Of a stretch of 64,000 nucleotides of DNA, positions 28,781 to 37,585 are shown piece by piece. Position 1 is the stretch's first letter. Every line of letters begins with the position of its first letter. The translations under genes were made by a program, and so were the position numbers. Below the pieces are notes generated by a model, which saw nothing but the letters and a program-made list of their open reading frames with translations, did no database searches and had not been told where the DNA came from. The DNA is from Fusobacterium varium (GTDB lineage Bacteria; Fusobacteriota; Fusobacteriia; Fusobacteriales; Fusobacteriaceae). The stretch spans positions 2,976,001 through 3,040,000 of the forward strand of contig LR134390.1 of the NCBI GenBank assembly GCA_900637705.1. Direction: 5' to 3'.

Positions 28781-28832
28781 ATTATACTCTTCTTTGACTA
28801 TCCAGTCAATGTTTTTTTGACTACATAGTCAG
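28781..28832 (-). promoter_or_regulatory. Promoter with two tandem TTGACT-N4-AGTCAA operators
   Basis: On the minus strand TTGACT (28809-28804), 17 bases, TATAAT (28786-28781) form a near-consensus promoter. The 16-bp perfect palindrome TTGACTATCCAGTCAA (28794-28809) covers the -35. A second copy (28817-28832, one mismatch) lies 23 bp further upstream centre to centre. The layout fits a dimeric repressor of TetR type. Confidence 0.75.
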
Positions 28833-28852
28833 ATTTAAAAAATTTTATGAGG

Positions 28853-28884
28853 ATAAAAAAAGAAACCAGCATAAAGCTGGTTTC
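28853..28884 (-). terminator. Terminator after tuf
   Basis: GAAACCAGC (28862-28870) pairs perfectly with GCTGGTTTC (28876-28884); on the minus strand it is followed by a run of T. It is 32 bases past the tuf stop. Confidence 0.88.
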
Positions 28885-28916
28885 AATATTTTGATTTTTG
28901 GATTTAGCTAGTTAAA

Positions 28917-30101
28917 TTATTTAGTAATTTCAGCAACTACACCAGAAGCTACTGTTCTTCCACCTTCTCTGATTGCGAATCTTAATCCTGTTTCCATTGC
29001 TATTGGGTGGATTAATTCTACTCTCATTTCAATGTTATCTCCTGGCATTACCATTTCTACTCCCTCTGGTAATGTTACTGCTCCTGTTATATCTGTAGTT
29101 CTGAAGTAAAATTGTGGTCTATATCCTGAGAAGAATGGTGTATGTCTTCCTCCCTCTTCTTTAGTTAGTACATATACCTCTGATCTGAATCCTGTATGTG
29201 GTAGGATTGTTCCTGGTTTTGCTAGTACTTGTCCTCTTTCTACATCTTCTTTTTTTGTTCCTCTTAATAGAGCTCCTATGTTATCTCCTGCTTGTCCTTG
29301 GTCAAGTAGTTTTCTAAACATTTCTACTCCTGTACATGTTGTCTTTGCTGTAGGTTTGATTCCTATTATTTCTAATTCTTCTCCTACTTTTACTATTCCT
29401 CTTTCTACTCTTCCTGTTACAACTGTTCCTCTTCCTGTTATTGTGAACACGTCTTCTATCGGCATCAAGAATGGTTGATCTACTGCTCTTTCTGGAGTTG
29501 GGATATACTCATCTACTGCGTTCATTAGCGCCATTATTTGATCTACCCATTTTTGCTCTCCATTTAGTGCTCCTAAAGATGATCCTGTTATTACTGGAAT
29601 ATCATCTCCTGGGAATCCATACTCAGTTAATAATTCTCTTACTTCCATTTCTACTAGTTCTAGTAATTCTGGATCGTCTACCATATCTGCTTTATTTAAG
29701 TATACTACGATATAAGGAACTCCAACCTGTCTTGATAGTAGGATGTGTTCTCTTGTTTGAGGCATTGGTCCATCTGCTGCTGATACAACTAGGATAGCTC
29801 CATCCATTTGCGCTGCTCCTGTAATCATGTTTTTTACATAGTCAGCATGTCCTGGACAGTCAACGTGAGCATAGTGTCTTTTTTCTGTTTCATACTCAAT
29901 ATGAGCTGTATTAATAGTGATTCCTCTTTCTCTTTCTTCTGGAGCTACGTCAATTTTATCAAAATCAACTTTTTTAGCTAGTCCTAAATCTGATAAAACT
30001 TTAGAAATAGCTGCTGTTGTAGTTGTTTTTCCGTGGTCAACGTGTCCAATTGTTCCAATGTTTACATGGGGTTTGCTTCTTTCGAATTTCTCTTTAGCCA
30101 T
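28917..30101 (-). CDS. tuf: Elongation factor Tu
   Basis: Delivers aminoacyl-tRNA to the ribosome. The 394-residue protein contains GHVDHGKTT at residues 19-27, DCPGHADY near 80 and NKADMVDD near 135, followed by domains II and III ending [16 protein letters not shown]. It is not next to fusA but lies downstream of a Thr-Glu-Tyr tRNA cluster. A terminator hairpin lies between tRNA-Tyr and the gene. The other partner of translation elongation, tsf, is 24 kb away. Confidence 0.98.
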   Translation of the reverse strand: MAKEKFERSKPHVNIGTIGHVDHGKTTTTAAISKVLSDLGLAKKVDFDKIDVAPEERERGITINTAHIEYETEKRHYAHVDCPGHADYVKNMITGAAQMDGAILVVSAADGPMPQTREHILLSRQVGVPYIVVYLNKADMVDDPELLELVEMEVRELLTEYGFPGDDIPVITGSSLGALNGEQKWVDQIMALMNAVDEYIPTPERAVDQPFLMPIEDVFTITGRGTVVTGRVERGIVKVGEELEIIGIKPTAKTTCTGVEMFRKLLDQGQAGDNIGALLRGTKKEDVERGQVLAKPGTILPHTGFRSEVYVLTKEEGGRHTPFFSGYRPQFYFRTTDITGAVTLPEGVEMVMPGDNIEMRVELIHPIAMETGLRFAIREGGRTVASGVVAEITK

Positions 30102-30161
30102 TCTTTCTTACCTCCGAAATATCTCATTTATTATTTTAAGTTTATATTGCCTTACTTATTT

Positions 30162-30201
30162 AAAAAAAATCCACACAATATGCTTCTGCATTCTAGTGTA
30201 G
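30162..30201 (-). terminator. Intrinsic terminator or attenuator between tRNA-Tyr and tuf
   Basis: On the minus strand CUACAC...GUGUGG (30201-30196 with 30176-30171) plus inner AUGC-AGAA-GCAU is followed by AUUUUUUUU. It starts only 7 bases after the tRNA-Tyr 3' end. Either the cluster stops here and tuf has its own promoter, or tuf is reached by partial read-through. Confidence 0.75.
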
Positions 30202-30207
30202 TAATAA

Positions 30208-30292
30208 TGGTGGTGAGGGAAGGATTCGAACCTTCGAAGGCAGAGCCGTCAGATTTACAGTCTGATCCCTTTGGCCACTCGGGAACCTCACC
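30208..30292 (-). tRNA. tRNA-Tyr (GTA)
   Basis: 85 nt including the encoded CCA. The acceptor stem is GGTGAGG/CCTCACC, the anticodon loop CTGTAAA reads GTA, and the long variable arm typical of bacterial tRNA-Tyr is present. Confidence 0.95.
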
Positions 30293-30311
30293 GATTATTA
30301 TATTGTTGTAG

Positions 30312-30386
30312 TGGTACCCCGTAGGGGAATCGAACCCCTGTTGCCAGAGTGAAAATCTGATGTCCTTACCACTGAACGAACGGGGC
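30312..30386 (-). tRNA. tRNA-Glu (TTC)
   Basis: 75 nt with encoded CCA. Acceptor GCCCCGT/ACGGGGT, anticodon loop TTTTCAC gives TTC, and T-loop GTTCGATTC. It is the middle tRNA of the Thr-Glu-Tyr cluster. Confidence 0.95.
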
Positions 30387-30394
30387 ATCATATA

Positions 30395-30470
<76 letters not shown>

Positions 30471-30519
30471 ATTTCATATCGTTGTTTTGGTGTCCTTCTT
30501 GTTCTCTCGGACATTTGTT

Positions 30520-30548
30520 ATATTACAATATTTTTCATTTTTTGTCAA
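30520..30548 (-). promoter_or_regulatory. Promoter of the tRNA(Thr,Glu,Tyr)-tuf unit
   Basis: On the minus strand TTGACA (30548-30543), 17 bases, TAATAT (30525-30520). A small hairpin (UGUCC/GGACA) lies in the leader between it and tRNA-Thr. Confidence 0.8.
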
Positions 30549-30605
30549 ACTTTTTTTTCTTATTTTTTTCAAATATTTTCATCACCAGCTACAACCTTAA
30601 TATTT

Positions 30606-31454
30606 TCAATGCTTTTCAGTATTTTTGATTTTAAAAATTTTTTTCATTTCCTCTTCACTATATTCTCTTATTGATTTCATATTTTCTATTAAATCTTCTT
30701 CCATTTCAATTTTTTCTTTTCTTTCTGAAAGCTCTTTTACTATTTCTACATTATTAATTCCATTTTCTATAAATATTTTTTTCACACTATTCAAAACTTT
30801 AATAGAAGCAGGCTTTACCCATCTTTCTGCTCCTTTTCTAGCTAATGAATTAAGTTGTATTTTAGTAAATTTTATAGTTTTTAAAAATTCTGCCATTTTT
30901 TTTATATGTTCTTCTCCATCATTCAAGCCTTCTATTATAAAAGTTTCCAGATAAATTTTTCCATTATATACAGCTGACAGCTTTTGCAATCCAGACATGA
31001 CCATAGATATATGTATATCCTTTGAAGGTCTGTTTATTTTATGAAATATTTCATCATCTACACTATTCAATGTAGGTATTATAAGATCTGCCCTTAATAC
31101 TTCATTTATAACTTCATCATCATTTAAAAGAAGACTATTAGTTATCAGACATACATTTGCATCTGTATTATCTTTTATCCAGTTGATAATTTCTCCTAAA
31201 TCTTTACTAAGAGTAGGTTCACCACTTCCTGAAAATGTTATATAATCTGGTTTTACATCTTTTAATACTGATTTTATTTCGCTTTCAACTTCTTTTATAT
31301 CTTTAAAATGCTCTCTTTTGTCTGCTAGTTTTGGAGTTGCTCCACACTCACAAAATACACAGTTCATATTACAGCTTTTAGGTTTTACTAAATCTACACC
31401 CAAAGAGATTCCTAATCTCCTAGATGGAACTGGTCCAAAAACATGTTTATACAT
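30606..31454 (-). CDS. Radical SAM protein (COG0731-like)
   Basis: Iron-sulphur radical SAM enzyme of unknown substrate. From the ATG at 31454 (GGGAGGAATTTT upstream) the protein is 282 residues. It begins MYKHVFGPVPSRRLGISLG, followed by the cluster motif CNMNCVFC near residue 29 and the SAM-binding SGSGEPTLSKD near residue 75. The PVPSRRLG start is typical of a family distantly related to wybutosine-type tRNA enzymes. It overlaps the end of yvcK by 8 bases, so the two form an operon. No confident function can be given. Confidence 0.8.
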   Translation of the reverse strand: MYKHVFGPVPSRRLGISLGVDLVKPKSCNMNCVFCECGATPKLADKREHFKDIKEVESEIKSVLKDVKPDYITFSGSGEPTLSKDLGEIINWIKDNTDANVCLITNSLLLNDDEVINEVLRADLIIPTLNSVDDEIFHKINRPSKDIHISMVMSGLQKLSAVYNGKIYLETFIIEGLNDGEEHIKKMAEFLKTIKFTKIQLNSLARKGAERWVKPASIKVLNSVKKIFIENGINNVEIVKELSERKEKIEMEEDLIENMKSIREYSEEEMKKIFKIKNTEKH

Positions 31455-32418
31455 AAAATTCCTCCCAATTTTCAATTAGAGAATAAATAGTTGCTGCAAG
31501 TTTATAAGGATGATGCCTTACCAATCCTTTTGAATCTATTTCTAGAATATCTCTATCTATAATTTTTATTCTGCATTCCTCCAGTTTTTCTCTGTCTAAC
31601 ATTACTCTGTCACTATTCATCATTCTGTATTTTTGAAGAATTTCCTTTGGAATTTCTCTAGAATCTACAATAACTTCATCAATTATCCCTTCTTCAACAT
31701 TTTTATTTATTGCATTTATATGATCTGATACTGTATATCCTTCTGTTTCTCCTGGCTGCTGCATTGCATTGCATATATATACTCTTTTCCCTCTGCATTT
31801 TTTCAAACTATCTTTTATTCCATCTAAAAGTAAATTAGGTATTATGCTAGTATAAAGACTTCCTATTCCAAATATTATAAGATCAGCTTCCTCTAAAGCT
31901 TTAAGATTTTCTTCTGGTGCCTCCACTGACTCTTTATAGAATATTCTCCTTATCTTTTCTCCTACTACAGGAATATTTGATTCTCCCTCTATTATTTTTC
32001 CATTTTCCTTCTCAGCCATAAGAATAACTTTTTCGCTTGTTGCTGGAAGTATTCTCCCTTTTATATTGAATAATTTTCTAAGATTATCTACTGCACTCCT
32101 TATATCCCCAGTCAATTCTTTCATTGCTATTATTAGAAGATTGCCTAACGGATGCCCCTCTAAAAAACTATCTTTTTTAAATCTATATTGAAAAACCTCT
32201 TCTATTAGAGGCTCTACATCACTTAATGCTACCATTACATTTCTAAGATCTCCAGGAGCAGGAACATCAAATTCTTTTCTTAAAAGCCCACTGCTTCCAC
32301 CATCATCTGCCACAGTCACTATCGCTGTCAAATCTATTGGAAGATACTTCAATCCTCTCAACACAACTGAAATTCCACTTCCTCCACCTATCACAACAAC
32401 TTTGGGTTTTTTATCCAT
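31447..32418 (-). CDS. yvcK: YvcK-family UDP-sugar-binding regulator (CofD-like)
   Basis: In Bacillus the homologue binds UDP-GlcNAc and is needed for growth on gluconeogenic carbon and for envelope homeostasis. The 323-residue protein starts with the Rossmann-like VVIGGGSGISVVLRGLKYLP. Further conserved blocks are TVADDGGSSGLLRKEFDVPAPGD and PLGNLLI. ATG follows GGAGGTACTCGAA. Proximity to mreB here is only regional; it is cotranscribed with the radical SAM gene. Confidence 0.9.
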   Translation of the reverse strand: MDKKPKVVVIGGGSGISVVLRGLKYLPIDLTAIVTVADDGGSSGLLRKEFDVPAPGDLRNVMVALSDVEPLIEEVFQYRFKKDSFLEGHPLGNLLIIAMKELTGDIRSAVDNLRKLFNIKGRILPATSEKVILMAEKENGKIIEGESNIPVVGEKIRRIFYKESVEAPEENLKALEEADLIIFGIGSLYTSIIPNLLLDGIKDSLKKCRGKRVYICNAMQQPGETEGYTVSDHINAINKNVEEGIIDEVIVDSREIPKEILQKYRMMNSDRVMLDREKLEECRIKIIDRDILEIDSKGLVRHHPYKLAATIYSLIENWEEFYV

Positions 32419-32460
32419 TTCGAGTACCTCCTACTGCTTCTTAACTAAATTATCCCTCGA

Positions 32461-32494
32461 AAATAAAAAAAAAGCAACCTAAATTTAGATTGCT
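32461..32494 (-). terminator. Terminator after the Val-Asp-Phe-Cys tRNA cluster
   Basis: The palindrome AGCAATCTAAATTTAGGTTGCT (32494-32473, one G-U pair) is followed by T9 on the minus strand, 11 bases after tRNA-Cys. Confidence 0.8.
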
Positions 32495-32505
32495 TTATCC
32501 TCACT

Positions 32506-32579
32506 TGGAGGCGACGACCAGATTTGAACTGGTGATGGAGATTTTGCAGACCTCTGCCTTACCGCTTGGCGACGTCGCC
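32506..32579 (-). tRNA. tRNA-Cys (GCA)
   Basis: 74 nt with encoded CCA. Acceptor GGCGACG/CGTCGCC with discriminator T, anticodon loop CTGCAAA gives GCA. Confidence 0.95.
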
Positions 32580-32594
32580 ACTATATATTTTTAG

Positions 32595-32670
32595 TGGTGC
32601 CCAGAGGCGGAATCGAACCACCGACACGGGGATTTTCAGTCCCCTGCTCTACCGACTGAGCTATCTGGGC
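32595..32670 (-). tRNA. tRNA-Phe (GAA)
   Basis: 76 nt with encoded CCA. Acceptor GCCCAGA/TCTGGGC, anticodon loop CTGAAAA gives GAA. Confidence 0.95.
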
Positions 32671-32695
32671 ATTAACAGTCAGCAAGAAATAAAAA

Positions 32696-32772
32696 TGGCG
32701 GGAGTGACGAGGGTCGAACTCGCGACCTCCTGCGTGACAGGCAGGCGCTCTAACCAACTGAGCTACACCCCC
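32696..32772 (-). tRNA. tRNA-Asp (GTC)
   Basis: 77 nt with encoded CCA. Acceptor GGGGGTG/CACTCCC with a G-U pair and discriminator G, anticodon loop CTGTCAC gives GTC. Confidence 0.95.
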
Positions 32773-32779
32773 AGCATAA

Positions 32780-32855
32780 TGGTGGTCACAATAGGACTTG
32801 AACCTATGACCCCCTGCTTGTAAGGCAGGTGCTCTCCCAACTGAGCTATGCGACC
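32780..32855 (-). tRNA. tRNA-Val (TAC)
   Basis: 76 nt with encoded CCA. Acceptor GGTCGCA/TGTGACC, anticodon loop CTTACAA gives TAC. It is the first gene of the Val-Asp-Phe-Cys cluster; a TATAAT -10 lies 20 bases upstream (32880-32875). Confidence 0.95.
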
Positions 32856-33049
32856 ATTTCTTTAACTGTGCTTAATTATAATACCTTATTTTACCTAATA
32901 AAGCAATTTGAGTTATTGTTGTTTATATTTGATTATATTAAATTATTTTGTTATTTATATAAATTTCTTCCATTATCTTCATTTTACAAAAAAAATATAT
33001 TTTTTCTTCTGAATTTATCTATAATTTGGAAATTTTTAAACTAATCCTT

Positions 33050-33112
33050 GATATCACTACCTTTAGAAGTGATATCAAAAACAGCATAACCAATATCAGT
33101 TATGCTGTTTTT
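33050..33112 (-). terminator. Tandem hairpins after the sensor-GGDEF gene
   Basis: Two perfect stems stand side by side: AAAAACAGCATAAC/GTTATGCTGTTTTT (33077-33112, 14 bp) directly after the stop, then GATATCACT/AGTGATATC (33050-33076, 9 bp). The first has T-runs on both strands and is a strong bidirectional terminator. The remaining gap to tRNA-Val (32856-33049) shows only AT-rich sequence and the tRNA promoter. Confidence 0.8.
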
Positions 33113-33114
33113 GC

Positions 33115-34999
33115 TTAATATTCTTCTTCATATATATAAATACTATTTCCATTTCTTCCTTTTTGTTTTACAATATAGAGCTCTTTATCAGCCTTTTCAA
33201 ACATCTCTTCATATGAAGCCATCATTTTAGGATATACAGCAGCTCCTATACTTACTGAGATTCTACATATTTTCCCTTCTGCCTCTATGTCTTCTGTCAA
33301 AATTTCATTTAATCCATTCAATTTCTCCTTCAGCCATTCTATAGAATAGAAATCCTGAAGAAATACTAAAAATTCATCACCACCAAAACGTCCAATAATA
33401 TCTGTACTTCTAAAATATTTCTTTAGTTTCTCAGTTATTTTCAAAAGTAATTTATCTCCAAAAGAGTGTCCCCAATAATCATTTGCCAATTTAAATTGAT
33501 CTACATCAATAATTATAAATACACACTTATCATTAATATCTTTCTCACTTTCTAAAATTTTTCAATAAAATTCTCTACTGTTTTCTTATTATAAAGCCCT
33601 GTCAACATATCCATTTTTGCTGCAAATTCCATTTTCTTTCTTTTGTCAATATTTTCTCTAAAAATAAGCATACGCACAGAATCATCATACTTCCAATAAA
33701 AAATACGTGTTGAAATTCTGAGCCAATAGTAACTTTTCCCATTAGAAGTAATCATAAAGTCATAAGACAAATTATTAATTCCACTCTCAAATGTCTTTAA
33801 AATATTTTAGAATTAAAAGTATCTATATACCCTTGAATAAATTCTTTTTTTACTTGTTGTTTAGCAATTTCCTGCATAGCTTCATCATATGGTGTATCTT
33901 CTGAAAGTCCAAGTCGTTTAAAGTATTTTTTCGTTTCCTCACTACCTGCACAGTTATGCGTTATATCAATTTCGTATATATTTTCATATAAGCCCTGTGT
34001 TGCATCTATCATGAATTTTTGATATTCATGAACTCTCTTCATATTTTCATTTTTATTTAATATTATTTCAGATTTCTTTCTATAAAAATATAACATAGAC
34101 AATGATAAATAAAGTAATATTATACAGGCTGCTATAAAAATTATATACCAATATTTCAATGCAAAATCTTCAATCCCAATTAATTCTATATAATGCCCTA
34201 ACCATTTATTTGATAATTCTTCAATAACTCCACTATGCATCATTTCTCTTAAGCTTTTATTGATCTCAGTAATTGAAATTGAACTTTTTTTGCTAACTCC
34301 AATACACATAGATGTATTTGTCATTTTTGGTCCTACTGCATATATAGATTTAATTTTTTGTTTTGCCAATATACGTCTACCTACTGAGTACCTTGCAACT
34401 CCATAATCGTTTTCTCCTGATATAACTGACTGAAAAACCTCTGTATAAGTTTCATATTCTTTTGTATTTTTTATTAACTCATATGGTTCTAAAAATTCTG
34501 ATCGACATCCACTATTTTCAAGTGCTGCAAGTTTTTTCCCATGAAGTTCATGTACTGATTTATACTGCTTTCTCCCAAAACAAACAAAAGGATCACTTGA
34601 TATGGCACTTGACAAAAATAATTCACTGAACTCTTTAGGTTTATAGTCCAATCCTAAAATCACATCAGCTTTTCCAGTTATTGCTGTTTCAATACAATCT
34701 TTCCACTTCATTAATCTAATGTCTAAATTATATTTCATTTTATTTGCAATAGCACTTATCAGCTCTATATCATGTCCAGCTGGTTCTCCTTTTTCATTTA
34801 TAAAGGAATAAGGCTCATAATCAATATCAGCAACAACTATCATTGTCCTATTAAAATTATTTTTAGCCGTTATTTCATTATCCACATTCTTTTTTAAAAT
34901 AAATATTTTTATTGAAGTAAAAGCCAATGTAAATAATATAATAAAGATTGGAATAAGCCAAAAAAATAGTTTCTTTTTCAAAAACTTTATCCTATTCAT
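33115..34999 (-). CDS. Membrane sensor diguanylate cyclase: solute-binding domain plus GGDEF (two single-base deletions)
   Basis: Probably makes cyclic di-GMP in response to an external ligand. With one A restored at 33805-33808 (TCTAAAAATATT) and one at 33558-33562 (GAAAAAATTTTA) the gene encodes 628 residues. An N-terminal membrane segment (FFWLIPIFIILFTLAF) precedes a family-3 solute-binding domain (about 50-265, including PYSFINEKGEPAGHDIELI). Then come a second membrane helix (about 282-302), a linker or PAS-like region, and a GGDEF domain with GRFGGDEF. RSTD five residues before GGDEF is an intact RxxD inhibitory site. It is monocistronic with its own promoter. Both lesions are homopolymer losses, so the gene is probably intact in the organism. 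Confidence 0.8.
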
Positions 35000-35139
35000 A
35001 GTACTTCCCCCATAATTATTGTATGCTTTTCCCTATTAACACCTTTGTTGAAAATAAGATTTTAAAACCTCTTTACATCAATTCCTATATTCCTAACACA
35101 CTATACTTTCAATTAAGTTCTTTAAAACATAATATTATA

Positions 35140-35168
35140 ATTATAGTATAACAAATGAAGAGTTGCAA
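35140..35168 (-). promoter_or_regulatory. Promoter of the sensor-GGDEF gene
   Basis: On the minus strand TTGCAA (35168-35163), 17 bases, TATAAT (35145-35140), giving a leader of about 130 nt with no fold I could name. Confidence 0.7.
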
Positions 35169-35207
35169 GTTTTTTTATTTGAAATACTTTTAAAATAACT
35201 TAAATAT

Positions 35208-35252
35208 AAAAAAACTGTGTGAGTCAGCAATAAAAATTGCCAATCCACACAG
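35208..35252 (-). terminator. Terminator after holB
   Basis: CTGTGTG (35215-35221) pairs with CACACAG (35246-35252) and inner GCAAT with ATTGC. On the minus strand a T-run follows. It ends the mutS2-to-holB operon. Confidence 0.78.
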
Positions 35253-35262
35253 CTTTACTTTT

Positions 35263-36174
35263 TTATACTTTTAAAAACAATTCTAAAAGCACAAGCTTCA
35301 TATTAATAGGATATCTAAGCATTCCTTTCAAAATAAGTCTTTTTTCCAGACCCTGCATATCTCCTAATACATAAATTGTGTACTCTATAATTTTTCTATA
35401 TATTTCTTTGTCTGAAGTTCCCCTCAGTATTTCCTCAACAAAGAATATCTTTTCCTGAGGAGAAATATAATATCTTCCTTTAATAAAATCTCTGATACAT
35501 TTGTATATCCCTGTTTTATATTCCAATTCTTTAGTTTCGGTATATTTTTTGAGAAAATTCCCTATATTTCCATAAAATTCAGATTCATTCAAATTAATAT
35601 TTGAATTTTTAAATCCATTTATATCTTCACTATTTCCCATATAGAATGTATAAGTAAAATCATCTACATCTAATTCTTCAGCATTTCTCTTTTTTATTTT
35701 TACTAGTATACTTCTTGATTTTATTGTAGGAAGTATATTTAAGCTACTACTTAAAAGAATAAAAAAACTTCCTTCATTGGGCTCTTCTATAAGTTTTAAA
35801 AGAGAATTCCCTGCTTCTTTTTTCATCTTATGAATATCTTTTAATATGAATATTCTTTTTCCACCTTCATATGAGCTAGATGAAGATTTATATGCAAGTT
35901 CTCTAACAGCATCTACTTTTATCCCATTAGGGTCATCTAATACTTCTAAATCACTATAGATAAGTTTATCTATCTTTTTGCACACACTGCAAGTATCACA
36001 AAAATCATCTTCCATAGTTTCACAGCATAATCCTTTGGCAAAATAAAGAGCAAATTCCATAAGCTGATCTGTGTCACTTCCATAAAAAAGATAAGTTCCT
36101 GATTTTTTAGCAGCTTTTAATTCATTCCTAAAAAAAGTCTTAATCTCTTCATTAGAAACGATATCTTTTATCAT
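35263..36174 (-). CDS. holB: DNA polymerase III delta' subunit
   Basis: Clamp-loader subunit. The 303 residues include an AAA+ type region with a Cys cluster (CCETMEDDFCDTCSVCKK, near residues 50-67) and the SLLKLIEEPNEGSFFILL block (near 125-142) found in delta'/tau-gamma proteins. The P-loop position (YGSDTDQLME) lacks the GKT residues, as expected for delta', which does not hydrolyse ATP. It overlaps mreB by one base and ends the operon. Confidence 0.88.
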   Translation of the reverse strand: MIKDIVSNEEIKTFFRNELKAAKKSGTYLFYGSDTDQLMEFALYFAKGLCCETMEDDFCDTCSVCKKIDKLIYSDLEVLDDPNGIKVDAVRELAYKSSSSSYEGGKRIFILKDIHKMKKEAGNSLLKLIEEPNEGSFFILLSSSLNILPTIKSRSILVKIKKRNAEELDVDDFTYTFYMGNSEDINGFKNSNINLNESEFYGNIGNFLKKYTETKELEYKTGIYKCIRDFIKGRYYISPQEKIFFVEEILRGTSDKEIYRKIIEYTIYVLGDMQGLEKRLILKGMLRYPINMKLVLLELFLKV

Positions 36175-37208
36175 TATCTTTCAGCCTTCTCTATTTTTCT
36201 AAGGATATTAAGCTGATCAAGAGCCAATCCAGCACCTTTTACCACACTTTCAAGAGGATTTTCAGCAAGTCTTACATTAAGGTTGGTAAATTTAGCTATC
36301 ATCTCTGGGAAGTTTCTGATAAGAGACCCTCCTCCAGCCATTACTATTCCTTTATCTACAATATCAGCTGCAAGTTCAGGTGGCGTTCTTTCAAGAACAT
36401 ATTTTACACAATCTACAACTTCCATAAGGGAATCATTTATAGCTTCTCTTACTTCTTCAGAAGTTATTTCCACTGTTTTAGGAAGTCCAATAATCAAATC
36501 TCTACCTTTAATAGTCATTTTTTCTTCCTCTTCCAAAGGTAAAGCAGTTCCTATTCTTATTTTTATCTCTTCTGCTGTCTTATCTCCTATAAGAAGATTG
36601 TGAGTTTTCTTTACATATTTGATGATATCATTATCAAAATTATTTCCAGCTGTTCTTATAGTTTTACTTACTACTGTTCCACCCAAAGAAATAACAGCCA
36701 CATCAGTTGATCCTCCACCGATATCTATTATCATATTTCCTTCAGGTACAGATATATCAAGTCCTGATCCAAGAGCAGCAGCTCTTGCCTCTTCTATCAA
36801 ATATGCTCTCTTTGCTCCAGCAGATATTGCAGCTTCTAGTACAGCTCTTTTTTCTACTCCAGTTACATCAATAGGAACACATATCATAATTTCAGGCATA
36901 ATAAAATTGTATGATCCAAAAACTTTTTTTATAAAGTATTTTATCATAGCTTCTGTTATATCATAGTCAGCTATAACTCCTTCACTAAGAGGTTTTACAG
37001 CTACAATGGTATCTGGAGTTTTTCCAAGCATTTCTTTAGCTTCATTTCCTACTGCCAATACTTTTCTACTTTCTCTTTCTACTGCTACTACTGATGGTTC
37101 ATTTAAAACTATTTTTTTATGTTTTTTACTGTAAACCAGTGTATTTGCTGTTCCTAAATCTATTCCTATACTTCTGTTTAATCTAAAACTTGGGAATAAT
37201 CTCATCAC
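36174..37208 (-). CDS. mreB: Rod-shape-determining actin homologue MreB
   Basis: Forms membrane-bound filaments that organise lateral cell-wall synthesis. The 344 residues have the actin phosphate-1 loop RSIGIDLGTANTLVY at about residues 13-27 and the phosphate-2 loop MIIDIGGGSTDVAVISLGG near 157. It is not accompanied by mreC and mreD; instead it lies between mrnC and holB. It overlaps mrnC by 4 bases. Confidence 0.96.
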   Translation of the reverse strand: MMRLFPSFRLNRSIGIDLGTANTLVYSKKHKKIVLNEPSVVAVERESRKVLAVGNEAKEMLGKTPDTIVAVKPLSEGVIADYDITEAMIKYFIKKVFGSYNFIMPEIMICVPIDVTGVEKRAVLEAAISAGAKRAYLIEEARAAALGSGLDISVPEGNMIIDIGGGSTDVAVISLGGTVVSKTIRTAGNNFDNDIIKYVKKTHNLLIGDKTAEEIKIRIGTALPLEEEEKMTIKGRDLIIGLPKTVEITSEEVREAINDSLMEVVDCVKYVLERTPPELAADIVDKGIVMAGGGSLIRNFPEMIAKFTNLNVRLAENPLESVVKGAGLALDQLNILRKIEKAER

Positions 37209-37585
37209 TTTTCACCCTCTATACATTTTTTTATTGCTAATTCAATTAAATCTTCTCTTCCATCAACGTAAAATCCAGCTATAAGTGCTTCAAAAGCTGT
37301 TGCCTCTTTATACTCCAAAACTGAGCATGATTTGGGAAAAGTTTTTATATTCCCATTTTTTGCTCTATTTCCCAGCATTTGATATTTTTCCTCTAAAAGA
37401 GGAACTATTTCCTTGTACAATACACTCTGTTTCTTGGCATTGACACACTCCTTAACTCTTTTATTGAGATTCTGAAGATTCAGTCCTTTACTTATCCAAT
37501 ACTTTCTTATACAGAGCTCCCAGACAGCATCTCCAAGGTATGCCAGTACTACCCCACTTGTTTCCTTCAAATCTACATGCTCCAT
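37205..37585 (-). CDS. mrnC: Mini-ribonuclease III
   Basis: RNase III-like enzyme lacking the double-stranded-RNA-binding domain; matures 23S rRNA ends in Bacillus. The 126-residue protein starts MEHVDLKETSGVVLAYLGDAVWELCIRKY, holding the catalytic DAVWE motif. The middle EYKEATAFEALIAGFYV contains the second acidic set. It overlaps cysS by 13 bases, the common cysS-mrnC pairing. Confidence 0.92.
   Translation of the reverse strand: MEHVDLKETSGVVLAYLGDAVWELCIRKYWISKGLNLQNLNKRVKECVNAKKQSVLYKEIVPLLEEKYQMLGNRAKNGNIKTFPKSCSVLEYKEATAFEALIAGFYVDGREDLIELAIKKCIEGEK

Noticed and set aside
30033-30391. Open frames crossing the tRNA-Tyr and tRNA-Glu genes
   Set aside because: They overlap functional tRNAs and lack ribosome binding sites.
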